Positions 37,176 through 46,353 of a stretch of DNA of 64,000 nucleotides are shown piece after piece. Origin of the DNA: Rhizobium giardinii bv. giardinii H152 (GTDB taxonomy: Bacteria > Pseudomonadota > Alphaproteobacteria > Rhizobiales > Rhizobiaceae). The stretch covers positions 1 through 64,000 of the forward strand of contig NZ_KB902646.1 in assembly GCF_000379605.1 (NCBI RefSeq), given 5' to 3'. How positions within the stretch are numbered: position 1 is the first letter of the stretch; every line of letters begins with the position of its first letter. The notes beneath the pieces were generated by a model that worked only from the letters and a program-made list of their open reading frames with translations, did no database searches and was not told the origin of the DNA. The position numbers were made by a program, and so were the translations under genes.

Positions 37176-37955
37176 TCAGGAAAGAATTCCGGCAAGCTCC
37201 TCCCTGACCTCGAGCAGTGGCTGCAGATAATTCTCGACAACAACCCCCATAGGTTCAGGTGACGCGGACAAGCCGGTGTTGAGCGCTGCGATGACGATAC
37301 CTCTGGCATTCCTGATTGGGACGGCTATCGAGCGCAGCCCAATCTCGACCTCCTGGTCGACGGCTGCATAACCTTGGATTCGAGCGCGTTCCAACTCAGC
37401 CATTATGGCCTCCAGATTCGTGAGAGTGTGGGGCGTTCTGGCGCTTAGCGGGCAGGTCTTCAGCAGTTCACGGGCCTGGTCTTCCGGCAAGGCGGCAAGC
37501 ATGACCCTGCCCATTGAGGTACAATATGCTGGTAGTCGCGATCCGGGCATGAGGGCAATCGACATTACCTTCCGTTGGGCGGCGCGCGCCACATACACGA
37601 TCTCACCCTCGTCCAGAATTGCGACTGACGTGCTCTGCCCGATCTGCTGTGCAAGCTGATCCAACCAGGGTTGAACGATGCGAGGCAGTGGCATGGATGC
37701 GAGGCAACCGGTCCCGAGTCTCAGAACACGCGGCGTCACCGTGAAGAACTTGCCATCGTATGCGCTGTAGCCATGCGCGGCGAGTGTAAGCAAGCATCGG
37801 CGAGTAGTCGCTCTATCAAGCCCGGTAATGGAAGCCGCGTCCGAGATACTCAGCCGGGGATTTTCGGCGGTAAAGGCTTCGATGACCCGCAAACCCTTTG
37901 CCAAGCCTCCCATCATGTCACTTTGCTTGATCTGTACCATCGTAAACCCGTCCAT
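37176..37955 (-). CDS. pcaR: IclR-family regulator, PcaR/PcaU-like
   Basis: 259 residues from ATG 37955 (ATG 37940 is an alternative; ATG 37991 is unlikely because it would include the operator). The winged helix is SISDAASITGLDRATTRRCLLTL and the IclR effector domain follows, with IALMPGSRLPAYCTSMGRVMLAALP and QEVEIGLRSIAVPI, both typical of the pca/pob subgroup. It faces pcaIJF across a gap containing a long inverted repeat. It is expected to activate pcaIJF in response to beta-ketoadipate or a related acid. Confidence 0.88.
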   Translation of the reverse strand: MDGFTMVQIKQSDMMGGLAKGLRVIEAFTAENPRLSISDAASITGLDRATTRRCLLTLAAHGYSAYDGKFFTVTPRVLRLGTGCLASMPLPRIVQPWLDQLAQQIGQSTSVAILDEGEIVYVARAAQRKVMSIALMPGSRLPAYCTSMGRVMLAALPEDQARELLKTCPLSARTPHTLTNLEAIMAELERARIQGYAAVDQEVEIGLRSIAVPIRNARGIVIAALNTGLSASPEPMGVVVENYLQPLLEVREELAGILS

Positions 37956-37994
37956 TTTGTGCGATATGATAACAAATAATCTATATCGCACAAA
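37956..37994. promoter_or_regulatory. Inverted repeat, candidate PcaR-type operator
   Basis: Perfect 12-base arms TTTGTGCGATAT (37956-37967) and ATATCGCACAAA (37983-37994) flank 15 bases in the gap between the IclR gene and pcaI. The ATCGCAC core is also in the PcaR operator reported in Pseudomonas putida, as recalled. It very likely controls both directions. Confidence 0.75.
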
Positions 37995-38080
37995 TCTGTT
38001 GCGGTCGAGCCCTCGAGAAGTTACCTAGTGAGCATTGGATTTCATCTACGGACGGGTCTTGACCTTAGGAGGAAAACCGG

Positions 38081-38788
38081 ATGAACAAGACGATCGGCAG
38101 CCTTGCGGAAGCAGTAAAGGACATCGGCGACGGGTCCATTGTCATGATCGGTGGATTTGGGGGGTCGGGCGCACCGATCGAACTCATCCATGCGCTGATA
38201 GACAAGCGGCCCATGAGCCTCACAGTGATCAACAACAATGCGGGCAACGGTCGCATCGGTATTGCCGCAATGATCGACGCCGGCATGGTGAAGAAGATGA
38301 TCTGCTCTTTTCCGCGCTCTTCCGATCCGCGCGCGTTTACCGATCGTTATCTCGCAGGCGAAATCGAGCTTGAGCTGGTGCCGCAGGGAACGCTGGCCGA
38401 GCGGATTCGCGCCGGTGGCGCAGGCATTCCCGCCTTCTACACACCGACGTCATTCGGAACGGAACTAGCAGAAGGCAAGCCGATCGCTGAGTTCGAGGGC
38501 CGCCATTATGTGCAGGAGCGTTGGTTGAAGGCAGACTTCGCCATCGTGAAAGCGAATGTTGGCGATACCCACGGCAACCTGACCTACAACAAGGCCGGCC
38601 GCAACTTCAACCCGCTGATGTGCATGGCGGCTGCCAGGACGATCGCGCAGGTCTCACAGATCGTGCCTGCGGGCGGGATCGATCCGGAACAAGTTATCAC
38701 ACCCGGCATCTTCGTGACCGGCGTCGTCGAAGTCGCAAATCCGCGGCAGGAAGAAGAGCTCATTCGAGCCGGAGTGGCCTACGCATGA
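38081..38788 (+). CDS. pcaI: 3-oxoadipate CoA-transferase subunit A
   Basis: 235 residues behind an AGGAGG site. MIGGFGGSGAPIELIHAL is the family's glycine-rich CoA-binding start, and VKANVGDTHGNLTYNKAGRNFNP is typical of alpha subunits. It joins PcaJ to move CoA from succinyl-CoA to 3-oxoadipate, the step before thiolysis in the beta-ketoadipate pathway. Start of a three-gene operon; stop overlaps the pcaJ start as ATGA. Confidence 0.94.
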   Translation: MNKTIGSLAEAVKDIGDGSIVMIGGFGGSGAPIELIHALIDKRPMSLTVINNNAGNGRIGIAAMIDAGMVKKMICSFPRSSDPRAFTDRYLAGEIELELVPQGTLAERIRAGGAGIPAFYTPTSFGTELAEGKPIAEFEGRHYVQERWLKADFAIVKANVGDTHGNLTYNKAGRNFNPLMCMAAARTIAQVSQIVPAGGIDPEQVITPGIFVTGVVEVANPRQEEELIRAGVAYA

Positions 38789-39474
38789 CCATCGACACAC
38801 GCGAAGACATCAAGCTGTCGAATGCGCAGATCGCCTGGCGGGCAGCCCAGGACATCGCCGATGGCGCCTATGTCAATCTGGGCATTGGGTTTCCGGAAAT
38901 GGTGGCTCGCTATCAGCCACCCGCACGGCAGGCCGTCTTCCATACGGAAAACGGAATTCTCAACTTTGGCGAGCCGCCAGCTGCCGGTCACGAAGACTGG
39001 GACCTGATCAACGCTGGAAAGAAGGCAGTGACGCTCAAGCCGGGCGCGGCATTCTTTCATCACGCCGATAGCTTCGCGATGGTGCGTGGCGGACATCTCG
39101 ATGTGGCGATCCTCGGCGCCTATCAGGTGGCGCAAAACGGCGATCTCGCCAACTGGCGGGTGGGCAACAAGGGTGTGCCAGCCGTCGGTGGCGCCATGGA
39201 TCTCGTCCACGGCGCCAAGCAGGTCTTCGTCATAACGGAACACGTCACCAAGGACGGCAAACCGAAGCTGGTCGAGAAATGCACCTTCCCGCTGACGGGC
39301 GTCGGCTGCATCACTCGGGTCTATACGAGCCATGCGGTGATCGACATTGCCGACGGGCGGTTTGTCGTGCGCGAAAAGCTTGCCGCCATGACGATGAAAG
39401 AACTGCAGGCGATGACCGGAGGCGAACTCGTCACAGATGGCCCCGTCACCGATCTCATCGTGCCTGAGCTTTGA
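38785..39474 (+). CDS. pcaJ: 3-oxoadipate CoA-transferase subunit B
   Basis: 229 residues from the ATG overlapping pcaI. YVNLGIGFPEMVARY and TENGILNFGEPP carry the family's catalytic Glu, in the ENG motif. FHHADSFAMVRGGHLDVAILGAYQV is also typical of beta subunits. It works as the catalytic half of the PcaIJ transferase. Confidence 0.94.
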   Translation: MTIDTREDIKLSNAQIAWRAAQDIADGAYVNLGIGFPEMVARYQPPARQAVFHTENGILNFGEPPAAGHEDWDLINAGKKAVTLKPGAAFFHHADSFAMVRGGHLDVAILGAYQVAQNGDLANWRVGNKGVPAVGGAMDLVHGAKQVFVITEHVTKDGKPKLVEKCTFPLTGVGCITRVYTSHAVIDIADGRFVVREKLAAMTMKELQAMTGGELVTDGPVTDLIVPEL

Positions 39475-39487
39475 AGGGAAAACCAAG

Positions 39488-40693
39488 ATGACGGAAGCCT
39501 TTATTTGCGACTTTATCCGCACACCGATTGGCCGTTTCGGCGGCGCGCTTGCAACTGTTCGCGCGGACGATCTGGGTGCTGTTCCATTGAAGGCCTTGAT
39601 GGCCCGCAATCCAAGCGTCGATTGGGAAGCCGTCGATGATGTGATCTTCGGCTGCGCCAATCAGGCGGGTGAGGACAATCGTAACGTCGCGCGCATGTCG
39701 CTCTTGCTTGCTGGTCTGCCTGTCTCTGTCACCGGAACCACAATCAATCGCCTGTGCGGTTCGGGTATGGATGCCGTCATAGCCGCCGCGCGCGGAGTAA
39801 AATCAGGAGAAGCCGAACTGATGATAGCCGGCGGTGTCGAAAGCATGAGCCGCGCGCCTTTTGTTGTGCCCAAGGCAGAGACCGCTTTTTCACGCAATGC
39901 CGAGATCTACGATACTACTATCGGCTGGCGCTTCGTAAACCCGCTTATGAAGAAACAGTACGGCGTCGATTCCATGCCCGAGACCGGCGAGAACGTCGCA
40001 GAGGATTTCAAGATCAGCCGTGAAGATCAAGACGCCTTTGCTGTACGTAGCCAGAACAAAGCGGCGGCAGCGCAAGAAAACGGTCGGCTGGCAAAAGAAA
40101 TCGTCCCCGTCTCGATAGCCCAGCGCAAAGGCGATCCAATAGTCGTTTCGGAGGATGAACATCCCCGTGCCACCACGATCGAAACGTTGGCAAAGCTTGC
40201 CACTCCGTTCAAGAAGGAGAATGGCACGGTGACCGCTGGCAATGCTTCCGGGGTAAATGACGGGGCGGCAGCGCTTATCATCGCCTCCGAAGCGGCGGTC
40301 AAGAAATATGGTCTGACCCCGATCGCCCGCATCTCCGGTGGCGCGACCGCCGGCGTTCCGCCACGCATCATGGGTTTTGCTCCGGCACCGGCTTCAAAGA
40401 AGCTACTAACCCGCCTTGGTTTGAAGCAGGAACAGCTGGACGTTATCGAGCTGAACGAAGCCTTCGCCTCCCAGGGCCTTGCGACATTACGGGACCTTGG
40501 CATTGCCGACGATGATGCTCGCGTGAACCGAAACGGCGGCGCAATTGCGCTTGGCCATCCGCTCGGCATGTCCGGTGCGCGGATCACCGGGACAGCCGCA
40601 CTCGAATTGAGGGAAACCGGCGGTCGCTACGCACTGTCCACCATGTGCATCGGCGTCGGTCAGGGTATCGCGGTGATCATAGAGCGCACCTGA
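39488..40693 (+). CDS. pcaF: 3-oxoadipyl-CoA thiolase
   Basis: 401 residues from ATG 39488, 13 bases after pcaJ; the in-frame extension to 39437 lies inside pcaJ. Active-site Cys is in INRLCGSGMDAV, His in GGAIALGHPLGMSGAR and the second Cys in STMCIGVGQG. FICDFIRTPIGRFGGAL is the PcaF-type start. It splits 3-oxoadipyl-CoA into succinyl-CoA and acetyl-CoA, finishing the protocatechuate/catechol ortho pathway. Genes for earlier steps are not in the window. Confidence 0.94.
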   Translation: MTEAFICDFIRTPIGRFGGALATVRADDLGAVPLKALMARNPSVDWEAVDDVIFGCANQAGEDNRNVARMSLLLAGLPVSVTGTTINRLCGSGMDAVIAAARGVKSGEAELMIAGGVESMSRAPFVVPKAETAFSRNAEIYDTTIGWRFVNPLMKKQYGVDSMPETGENVAEDFKISREDQDAFAVRSQNKAAAAQENGRLAKEIVPVSIAQRKGDPIVVSEDEHPRATTIETLAKLATPFKKENGTVTAGNASGVNDGAAALIIASEAAVKKYGLTPIARISGGATAGVPPRIMGFAPAPASKKLLTRLGLKQEQLDVIELNEAFASQGLATLRDLGIADDDARVNRNGGAIALGHPLGMSGARITGTAALELRETGGRYALSTMCIGVGQGIAVIIERT

Positions 40694-40860
40694 GCGCTAA
40701 CGTGACTTAGGCGCCGTGGCACATTACCCCAGATCGAGGCCGCCCCGCATTCTTGACCAGTGTTCCTGCAAATCCTGTTCATTGTCACACCTCGATTCTC
40801 GCACACCAGCCGCTAAGACTCCGGACCTTACGAGATCGCGCCAGGCCCGGATTAAAGGGC

Positions 40861-43032
40861 TCACTGAGCAGTTGCCTCAAGATCAACCTTGTCGAGAATC
40901 AACATGGGGTTCTCCGAAGCTGCAACCAGGTCAAACACGCTCAGGCCGTGTTCGGCCTTGGATCTGACCGTCAAAGTGAAGGTCCGGGGCGCGGCAATGA
41001 AGTGCAAAAGCGCGTCGATTGCGCCCTCAAACTTCGGCTGAGCGACCGCAAGCTGTTGCAAAGCCTCGGTGGCCATCATCGTGACCATGGCGCGCGCCTG
41101 ATCCTCCGTCATCTCGCTCTGCTCGGAATAGAGTTTGATCCCCTTGGCCATCAACCCTTGATCCTCGATCTTGAGCTTCACCTCCCGCGCTGTGAGCCCG
41201 AAAAGCGCCAACTGGGTCTTGGCTGTGTCTAGGGAGAAAAACTCCTCGGTGAACCCTCCCATCAGGCCGGAAAGGGAAAGACTGCCCATGTCCTTGCCGC
41301 TGAGCGAAATGTCCTTGATCAACAGGTTCTGATTGGGCTGGTCCCAGGCTGCCGCGAGGTTGTAGGAGAAGACCAGGTTTTCGAAGCCCAGTTTGCGCAG
41401 CTGGATATAGGCCTCGTCCTTCGAATCTGCCGGGACGGGAACGCTCAGCTCTTCCTGCCGGAGGCGGATATCCGTCGGAATACCGTTATGAGGCTTGGTT
41501 AGCGCCATCTCATAACTTTTGAGCGAAAAGCGGACCCTTTGCGGAACGAGTATAGTGGCAGGTTCGTTCACAGTAGCGGCGGATTCGACCGAGGGCTGAT
41601 CCGCCCCTCTTTTCTGGCCGGCGCCCGGAATCGCTGCCTCAGACGACAGCGGATCGCTCGTGGGCTCGTCGGTTCCTTTGGCCTGAACTTGAACATCAGC
41701 GCTTTCCTTCTCGGTTGCGCTCACAGTCTCAGGATTGGCTACGTCGACTTCAATTCCCGCAACGCGGATCGTGCCAAGCTCCGGCATCAGCGTCGTGAAT
41801 GCGAACGTCTCAAGCTGTTGCTCGTTAAGCCCGGCCATTTTCTTTAGTGCTTCAAGGGGGGAGTGCCAGGAAAAGCCAGTAATGCTCGCTTCGCCGATCT
41901 TGATGGTGTCAGTGCCCTCGGCTATCGACAACCCGTGCACGCCCGCGTCGAGCTTTCGGCCGTCCAGTTGAAGAGCCATTCGTTCGACGGCGATTTTGAC
42001 CCTCTTGCCCGCGTCCTCACCCTCATTGTACGGCGCATCGACCTTGAAGCCAAACAACTGCATGTCTCCCTTGCCGATCATATCGACGACGGACAGAATC
42101 TGGTTAAAAAATGCCTGACGTTCCTCGGGACTGAGCGCCTCTGGATCCGTCACTGACTTCAGATTCTCCACCGTTTCGAGAAGCGGCTCGGCCGGCATGC
42201 GCATACTGAAACCGTTGATGCGCATCTCGTCATAAGCGAAGTTTACTTTGCCGTCCGAGAGGGTGATTGCCTTGACGGAAAGGGGGCCATAGAGCGGCTT
42301 TGCCTCCGTGTCTCCCGGACCGGCCTTTTCCGTGTAGAGCCGGGCCATATAGGCCGCGTCGAAATCCTCGCCCGCTATCGCTCCAGTCGAACCGAGCATG
42401 CGCTCTTTCCTCATCACCCCTTCGCCATCCGGAATATCCATGGCGATATCGAAGCTGGCGTTGCCGATGGAGTAGCGGCCAATGCGTCCATTGGCGATGT
42501 CGTCGAGCGCGACGTTCTTGTAAATTGTCTTCTGCTCGCGCCCGGCAATGGATTGAGTGAGCGTAACCTCAGACGCCGACATGCGCTTTGCCGCAAAGCG
42601 TTCGATTCGTTTCGACACTGGCGCAGCGCCCTTGCTGTTGAAGAGCTCCGTTAGCGCGTCGTCGTCGACATTGGCGCCTTCAATGCTTGCACGTGCGACA
42701 GAAATCTTGTCCGTCGCCACCTCGACATTGAGGCCGTTCATCTCGATCCCGCCACTCAGGAAGAGGTTCTTAAGCCGTCCATCAACCGCCGCGATACGAA
42801 GATTGGTGCCGTCGGCGAGCGGCAACGCCAGGTTACGCAGATGAATTCGTCCGAGAAAATCCACTTCGACGGAATCTGCCTTGCCGCCACTCTGGGCGAC
42901 AAATTCTCTGACGTTCTGTTCGTGCACCATCTTGACGCCGATGACGCTTACGGCGGCGACAGCGAAGATCGCGACCGCTCCCCAAAGTGCCCTGCGCCCA
43001 CCCTTGCCGTGTTCCTTGCCTGCCTGCTTCAC
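40861..43032 (-). CDS. Large membrane-anchored protein of unknown function
   Basis: 723 residues from GTG 43032, preceded by AAAGGA; the frame is open to 43200 but the extra residues are Cys-rich and not protein-like. A basic N-terminus (KEHGKGGRR) and one membrane helix (ALWGAVAIFAVAAVSVIGVKMV) are followed by a large soluble, beta-rich part with repeated phrases such as GRIHLRNLALPLADGTNLRI and DISLSGKDMGSLSLSGLMGG. A Glu/Pro/Ser-rich linker lies near the middle. The layout recalls AsmA-like envelope proteins, anchored in the inner membrane and facing the periplasm, but no family was firmly recognised. Stands alone. Confidence 0.7.
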   Translation of the reverse strand: MKQAGKEHGKGGRRALWGAVAIFAVAAVSVIGVKMVHEQNVREFVAQSGGKADSVEVDFLGRIHLRNLALPLADGTNLRIAAVDGRLKNLFLSGGIEMNGLNVEVATDKISVARASIEGANVDDDALTELFNSKGAAPVSKRIERFAAKRMSASEVTLTQSIAGREQKTIYKNVALDDIANGRIGRYSIGNASFDIAMDIPDGEGVMRKERMLGSTGAIAGEDFDAAYMARLYTEKAGPGDTEAKPLYGPLSVKAITLSDGKVNFAYDEMRINGFSMRMPAEPLLETVENLKSVTDPEALSPEERQAFFNQILSVVDMIGKGDMQLFGFKVDAPYNEGEDAGKRVKIAVERMALQLDGRKLDAGVHGLSIAEGTDTIKIGEASITGFSWHSPLEALKKMAGLNEQQLETFAFTTLMPELGTIRVAGIEVDVANPETVSATEKESADVQVQAKGTDEPTSDPLSSEAAIPGAGQKRGADQPSVESAATVNEPATILVPQRVRFSLKSYEMALTKPHNGIPTDIRLRQEELSVPVPADSKDEAYIQLRKLGFENLVFSYNLAAAWDQPNQNLLIKDISLSGKDMGSLSLSGLMGGFTEEFFSLDTAKTQLALFGLTAREVKLKIEDQGLMAKGIKLYSEQSEMTEDQARAMVTMMATEALQQLAVAQPKFEGAIDALLHFIAAPRTFTLTVRSKAEHGLSVFDLVAASENPMLILDKVDLEATAQ

Positions 43033-43444
43033 GATGATCGTCCTTTCACGATGCGAAATTGAAGTTTGTATGCCTTTTATGCACGCGCAGATTGCTCCGC
43101 AAGGCTTTGCGACACGACCCAATGACGGGTCGAGTGCCCACGACCCGGCGCGCGCGACTATCGCGCTTCGCCACTTCGCGCAGCAGCAACGTAATTCCAC
43201 TGCGTCGCTCCATGGGCGCGCAGCCGTACTGCTGCAAGAAAGTGCCGAAGGTGGTTTTGGGCTTAGCGCAACTCCAGCTTTTGAACTGTCCGGTCATGAC
43301 GTTGTTGAGTGTGATGCCGACTTCATCGTAGGGCTGTCGGTGTTGCTGACATAGCGATACCAGCGCCACAAGAGGTGATCGTCAGCAGCAGTCAAACCAG
43401 CTTCTTCATGAACTTCCTTTAAATGCAGATGCCGCCGTGCAACT
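43033..43444. other. 412-base stretch without a firm gene
   Basis: A minus-strand frame at 43046-43369 (107 codons) includes PYDEVGITLNNVMTGQFKSW, which reads like protein, but it runs into a Cys/Arg-rich end and has no ribosome site. It may be a remnant. No RNA gene or clear promoter was identified. Confidence 0.3.
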
Positions 43445-43744
43445 TCACGACATGCGTGCCATCCCGCTGACGAGTATTCCCGCAAACAGGAGCGTCGACA
43501 GGCTCTGTACCAGCGTAACTATTCCGAGCCAACGAGGCGGCTCGCCGAACCAGCAGTAGATACCGTTGCAGATGTTGGAGACCAGGTTTCCGGCACCGAG
43601 GACCAGTAGGCCCAGAATGGCTCCAAGGTTGGGAAAGAAGCCGCCGCCTGAAGGACTCACGATCAGGAAAGTGCCGAGCAAAATGCCGCCGCACGCCGCT
43701 AAGACTGAAAGGAAAGCACAAACAGCAAGCGCGAGACTTCTCAT
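43445..43744 (-). CDS. Small membrane protein of unknown function
   Basis: 99 residues with three or so hydrophobic stretches: SLALAVCAFLSVLAACGGILLGTFLIV, LGAILGLLVLGAGNLVSNICNGI and IVTLVQSLSTLLFAGILV. A GCGAGA-type purine run precedes the ATG only weakly. No family was recognised; such small inner-membrane proteins are common in rhizobia. It stands alone between two unrelated genes. Confidence 0.55.
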   Translation of the reverse strand: MRSLALAVCAFLSVLAACGGILLGTFLIVSPSGGGFFPNLGAILGLLVLGAGNLVSNICNGIYCWFGEPPRWLGIVTLVQSLSTLLFAGILVSGMARMS

Positions 43745-43826
43745 TGACCAGACGATCCACCGATTGAGAGGTTATGGGCGAGTCGATCATGGGGACGAGT
43801 GATGCGTTGGCTGGGCATCGCACACG

Positions 43827-44099
43827 TCAACGAAGTATCGATTCAATTTTAAGTTTTGCGATCAATTGGGTTGGAAGATCGCCGCTTATTGTGGGCGCGT
43901 CGGCTTTAGCAAAGGCCATTTCGCCTTCCTGCCACGCATCGTATTCCATATCGATGCGCATCCCCACGCGGTCGAGTGCTGCCCAGGAGAAATCTAGGCC
44001 GCCGCCTTTCCGCACCGACCAGCCTGCAGCTGCCAACGCTTCGATGACCGCTCGCCAACTTTCCTCCGACATTCCGGAAAGACAAATCCGATCAGACAT
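43827..44099 (-). CDS. Small hypothetical protein
   Basis: 90 residues from the ATG at 44099, which has GGAAGG seven bases upstream. In-frame ATGs at 44105 and 44114 and an open frame to 44165 exist. The text LSGMSEESWRAVIEALAAAGWSVRKGGGLDFSWAALDR looks like a compact alpha/beta domain with a conserved-looking GGGLDFSW patch. No known motif. It follows the TetR gene on the same strand by 65 bases and could be co-transcribed. Confidence 0.55.
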   Translation of the reverse strand: MSDRICLSGMSEESWRAVIEALAAAGWSVRKGGGLDFSWAALDRVGMRIDMEYDAWQEGEMAFAKADAPTISGDLPTQLIAKLKIESILR

Positions 44100-44164
44100 T
44101 GCCATTCCTTCCATTTTGGTGACGAAATGATTTTTGACCGAGCGCGCAAGTCCTGGGCAATCCA

Positions 44165-44791
44165 CTACGGACCGTCCCGCGGCGTCACCGCCATTTTCAG
44201 GGCGCGCATGAACAAGCGGGTATTATCTTCAAGGCCGGAACCACCAGACCACTGCGTGTGCTTGATCCCATCCATTGCAGCGACGATGATATTCGCTAGT
44301 TGAGCAGGCCGGGCCTGCAGTGGCGCAAGATCGATTTCCTTGCGCTCTATGGCGACAATCAATTTCTGTGTCAGCATGCTCAACAGCTTTTCCCGCGCGG
44401 CCAGCGTGATATCCGCAGCCAAGGCCATATTCGCCGCAAACAGCTCTTCGGCATCGGCACTGCCGCCAAAGGGCGCGATCAACTCCCGCTGAAAAACCCC
44501 GATAGCCGCTTCCACGCGATCTAGAACGCTACCCTGACCATCCAGCATCGCTGCAACGTTATCCAGTGTCAGGGCATGGGCTCGCATTGAACCGGCCCGA
44601 AACAACTCTTCCTTGCTTTTGAAGCTCAAATAGAGCGACGCGCGTGAGATTTTGGCCGCGCGCGCGATGTCCGCCATGGAAGTCTTGCGAAACCCAAAAC
44701 GCACGAACACCGGCAAGGCGGCATCCAAAATCTGTCCGGTTTTTTGATCATTCCCAACCACTTGGTCAGCTTGACACTCTGTATCCACCAT
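44165..44791 (-). CDS. TetR/AcrR-family regulator
   Basis: 208 residues from ATG 44791; a TTG at 44812 is an alternative but would overlap the inverted repeat. The DNA-binding part is ILDAALPVFVRFGFRKTSMADIARAAKISRASLYLSFKSKEELF, the C-terminal half a helical ligand domain with no recognised pocket. It faces a broken epimerase/aldehyde reductase gene. TetR proteins of this kind usually repress such a neighbour, so this regulator may now lack its main target. Confidence 0.88.
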   Translation of the reverse strand: MVDTECQADQVVGNDQKTGQILDAALPVFVRFGFRKTSMADIARAAKISRASLYLSFKSKEELFRAGSMRAHALTLDNVAAMLDGQGSVLDRVEAAIGVFQRELIAPFGGSADAEELFAANMALAADITLAAREKLLSMLTQKLIVAIERKEIDLAPLQARPAQLANIIVAAMDGIKHTQWSGGSGLEDNTRLFMRALKMAVTPRDGP

Positions 44792-44805
44792 GTCAATTGG
44801 ATCAC

Positions 44806-44830
44806 TAGACAAATATCGTTTAAGTGTCTA
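44806..44830. promoter_or_regulatory. Inverted repeat, candidate TetR operator
   Basis: TAGACA (44806-44811) and TGTCTA (44825-44830) are perfect arms 13 bases apart, in the gap between the TetR gene and the divergent remnant. TAGACA/TGTCTA arms at this spacing suit a TetR-family operator. Confidence 0.55.
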
Positions 44831-44864
44831 TCGTGGCCCGCCAGGCGCCCTATGAGGAGTTCCC

Positions 44865-45230
44865 GTGAGAATTGTCCCCGGCTACCCGAACGATGCCATG
44901 GTATTCTCACAGGCATCGGCGGCGCGGCCAGCGGCCAGCGGTTTTATCGGCGGGAAGTTTTTCTGGCTCAAGGATTTGGTGACGATTCTTGCACATTCCT
45001 TCCCCGACCATGCCTCCCGGCTTCCGTGCGGCGAAATCCCGGCGAGATCGTCAGGGCAACGGCGCCATCCGATCCCAATGCACGAACGATTGTCCACGAA
45101 CTCAACCGCGATCGAAGTGCCAGTTCAGCAAAGGCGAAACGCCTGCTGAACTGGCGCTCCCGCCCAGAAGAAGAGTGCATCCGCGCCAGAGACCAAAGCC
45201 TCATCGACCTGGGATTGGTGGGCTTGGGGT
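44865..45230 (+). pseudogene. Remnant of an NAD-dependent epimerase/aldehyde reductase (extended SDR)
   Basis: C-terminal sequence of an extended short-chain dehydrogenase is spread over different frames: GGKFFWLKDLVTILAHSFPD and HASRLPCGEIPA in one, then RATAPSDPNARTIVHELNRD and SSAKAKRLLNWRSRPEEECI in the next, with AASGQRF in a frame of its own just upstream. At least two frameshifts are needed, and the Rossmann N-terminus (GxxGxxG) is gone. A ribosome site and GTG at 44865 now open onto the remnant. It lies opposite a TetR gene. Confidence 0.75.
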
Positions 45231-45339
45231 ACGACCTACCAATCCCGATTCACTGTGCCATCACCCCGGTGACGGCACATGGCCCCCCTTATCCCGCACT
45301 AAATTTGAGCGATCTCTTGCTTCTAGATGGAGAATCTAC

Positions 45340-45744
45340 ATGTCAACCCCAGCCACCGACGTAACGTCGCCAGCCAGTGAGGCTAATCTTCTTCGCGAAA
45401 CGGAACGCGCCCGACTTCGCGCCCTGGTCAGCGCTGATGTTGTTCGGGCAGAACAGCTTCATGCTCCGGACTTCCAGCTGATCACGCCAATCGGTGCGGT
45501 TCTTTCAAAAGACGAATACCTGGGTGCGATCGCCTCCAGGCAAATCCGGTACCTGACGTGGGAGCCCGCCGACATTGCCGTGCGCCTATATGGCGGCGCT
45601 GCAGTCATTCGATATCGCGCACAGCTTGAAGTCGTCTTCACCGGGCACCAAGTTCCCCTCTGCGAATACTGGCACACGGACACCTATGAGCAACACGACG
45701 GACGCTGGTTGGTCGTCTGGTCGCAAGCCACTGCCATCAGGTAG
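45340..45744 (+). CDS. NTF2-like (DUF4440/SnoaL-type) protein
   Basis: 134 residues from ATG 45340 with GGAG upstream; the frame is open further 5' through the remnant but that is not family-like. The pattern LRALVSADVVRAEQLHAPDFQLITPIG, then YEQHDGRWLVVWSQATAI is typical of small NTF2-like proteins, which form cone-shaped dimers and serve as isomerases, hydrolases or binding domains. No catalytic residues can be assigned. It may once have belonged to the same operon as the broken epimerase. Confidence 0.8.
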   Translation: MSTPATDVTSPASEANLLRETERARLRALVSADVVRAEQLHAPDFQLITPIGAVLSKDEYLGAIASRQIRYLTWEPADIAVRLYGGAAVIRYRAQLEVVFTGHQVPLCEYWHTDTYEQHDGRWLVVWSQATAIR

Positions 45745-45964
45745 CCAGTGTCTCGATGGTGGTAAGGATCCTGCCGCCCCATTCGGATCATTTGCGGTAC
45801 TCGCTATTTAGGGCGCTTGCCGATCCTGAACTTTGAGAAGCTTGGCCGTCGCCCGAGTCAATCCCCCGTCGTTCTCGTCGGCCACATCGATCTCATCAAT
45901 GAGATAGTCGCGGCTGCTCCAGCGAGCCCCGCCCGGAACCCTGCCCTTCGGTTTGTCTTCATTG

Positions 45965-46130
45965 CCCATGTCGGTCAGCGCGTACCCACCCTCGGCGGCC
46001 GCTGGCGATAGACGGTTCTGGTGACTATACCGTCCTTCTCCAGCTCCTCAGTTGCTGGATAAGCATCTTCTGGTTCACCGTTCGCAGCGCCTTTCGAGTT
46101 CGGAAAAGCGGGACCGGCTGGCCGTAGCGG
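45965..46130 (-). pseudogene. Fragment of an HxlR-family regulator
   Basis: On the minus strand, RTVNQKMLIQQLR in one frame is followed in the next by ELEKDGIVTRTVYRQRPPRV and in a third by YALTDMG. Together these spell the recognition helix and wing of HxlR regulators with two single-base frameshifts. No intact frame or start remains. The rest of 45745-46353 shows nothing else recognisable. Confidence 0.65.
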
Positions 46131-46353
46131 TCGCTTGGAGATGACGACGCAGCGAAGCAGCTTGTATGGGGATGGTGAACGAGGTCGGATTCGATCCGGT
46201 TGATGGCGGCCCCCTCACCCACACACGTTATAGCTGAACTTGCAATCTGTCGAAATGGAAGTATTGTTGCGGACTGTGCTCGACCTGGGAACGGCAATGC
46301 GATCTATTGAGGGGAACCAAATACTTCGGATCGAAACTGACCCCTTGCCCTTT

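Noticed and set aside
43046-43369. Minus-strand 107-codon frame upstream of the large anchored protein
   Set aside because: Part of it reads like protein, but the end is Cys/Arg-rich, there is no ribosome site, and no family was recognised.
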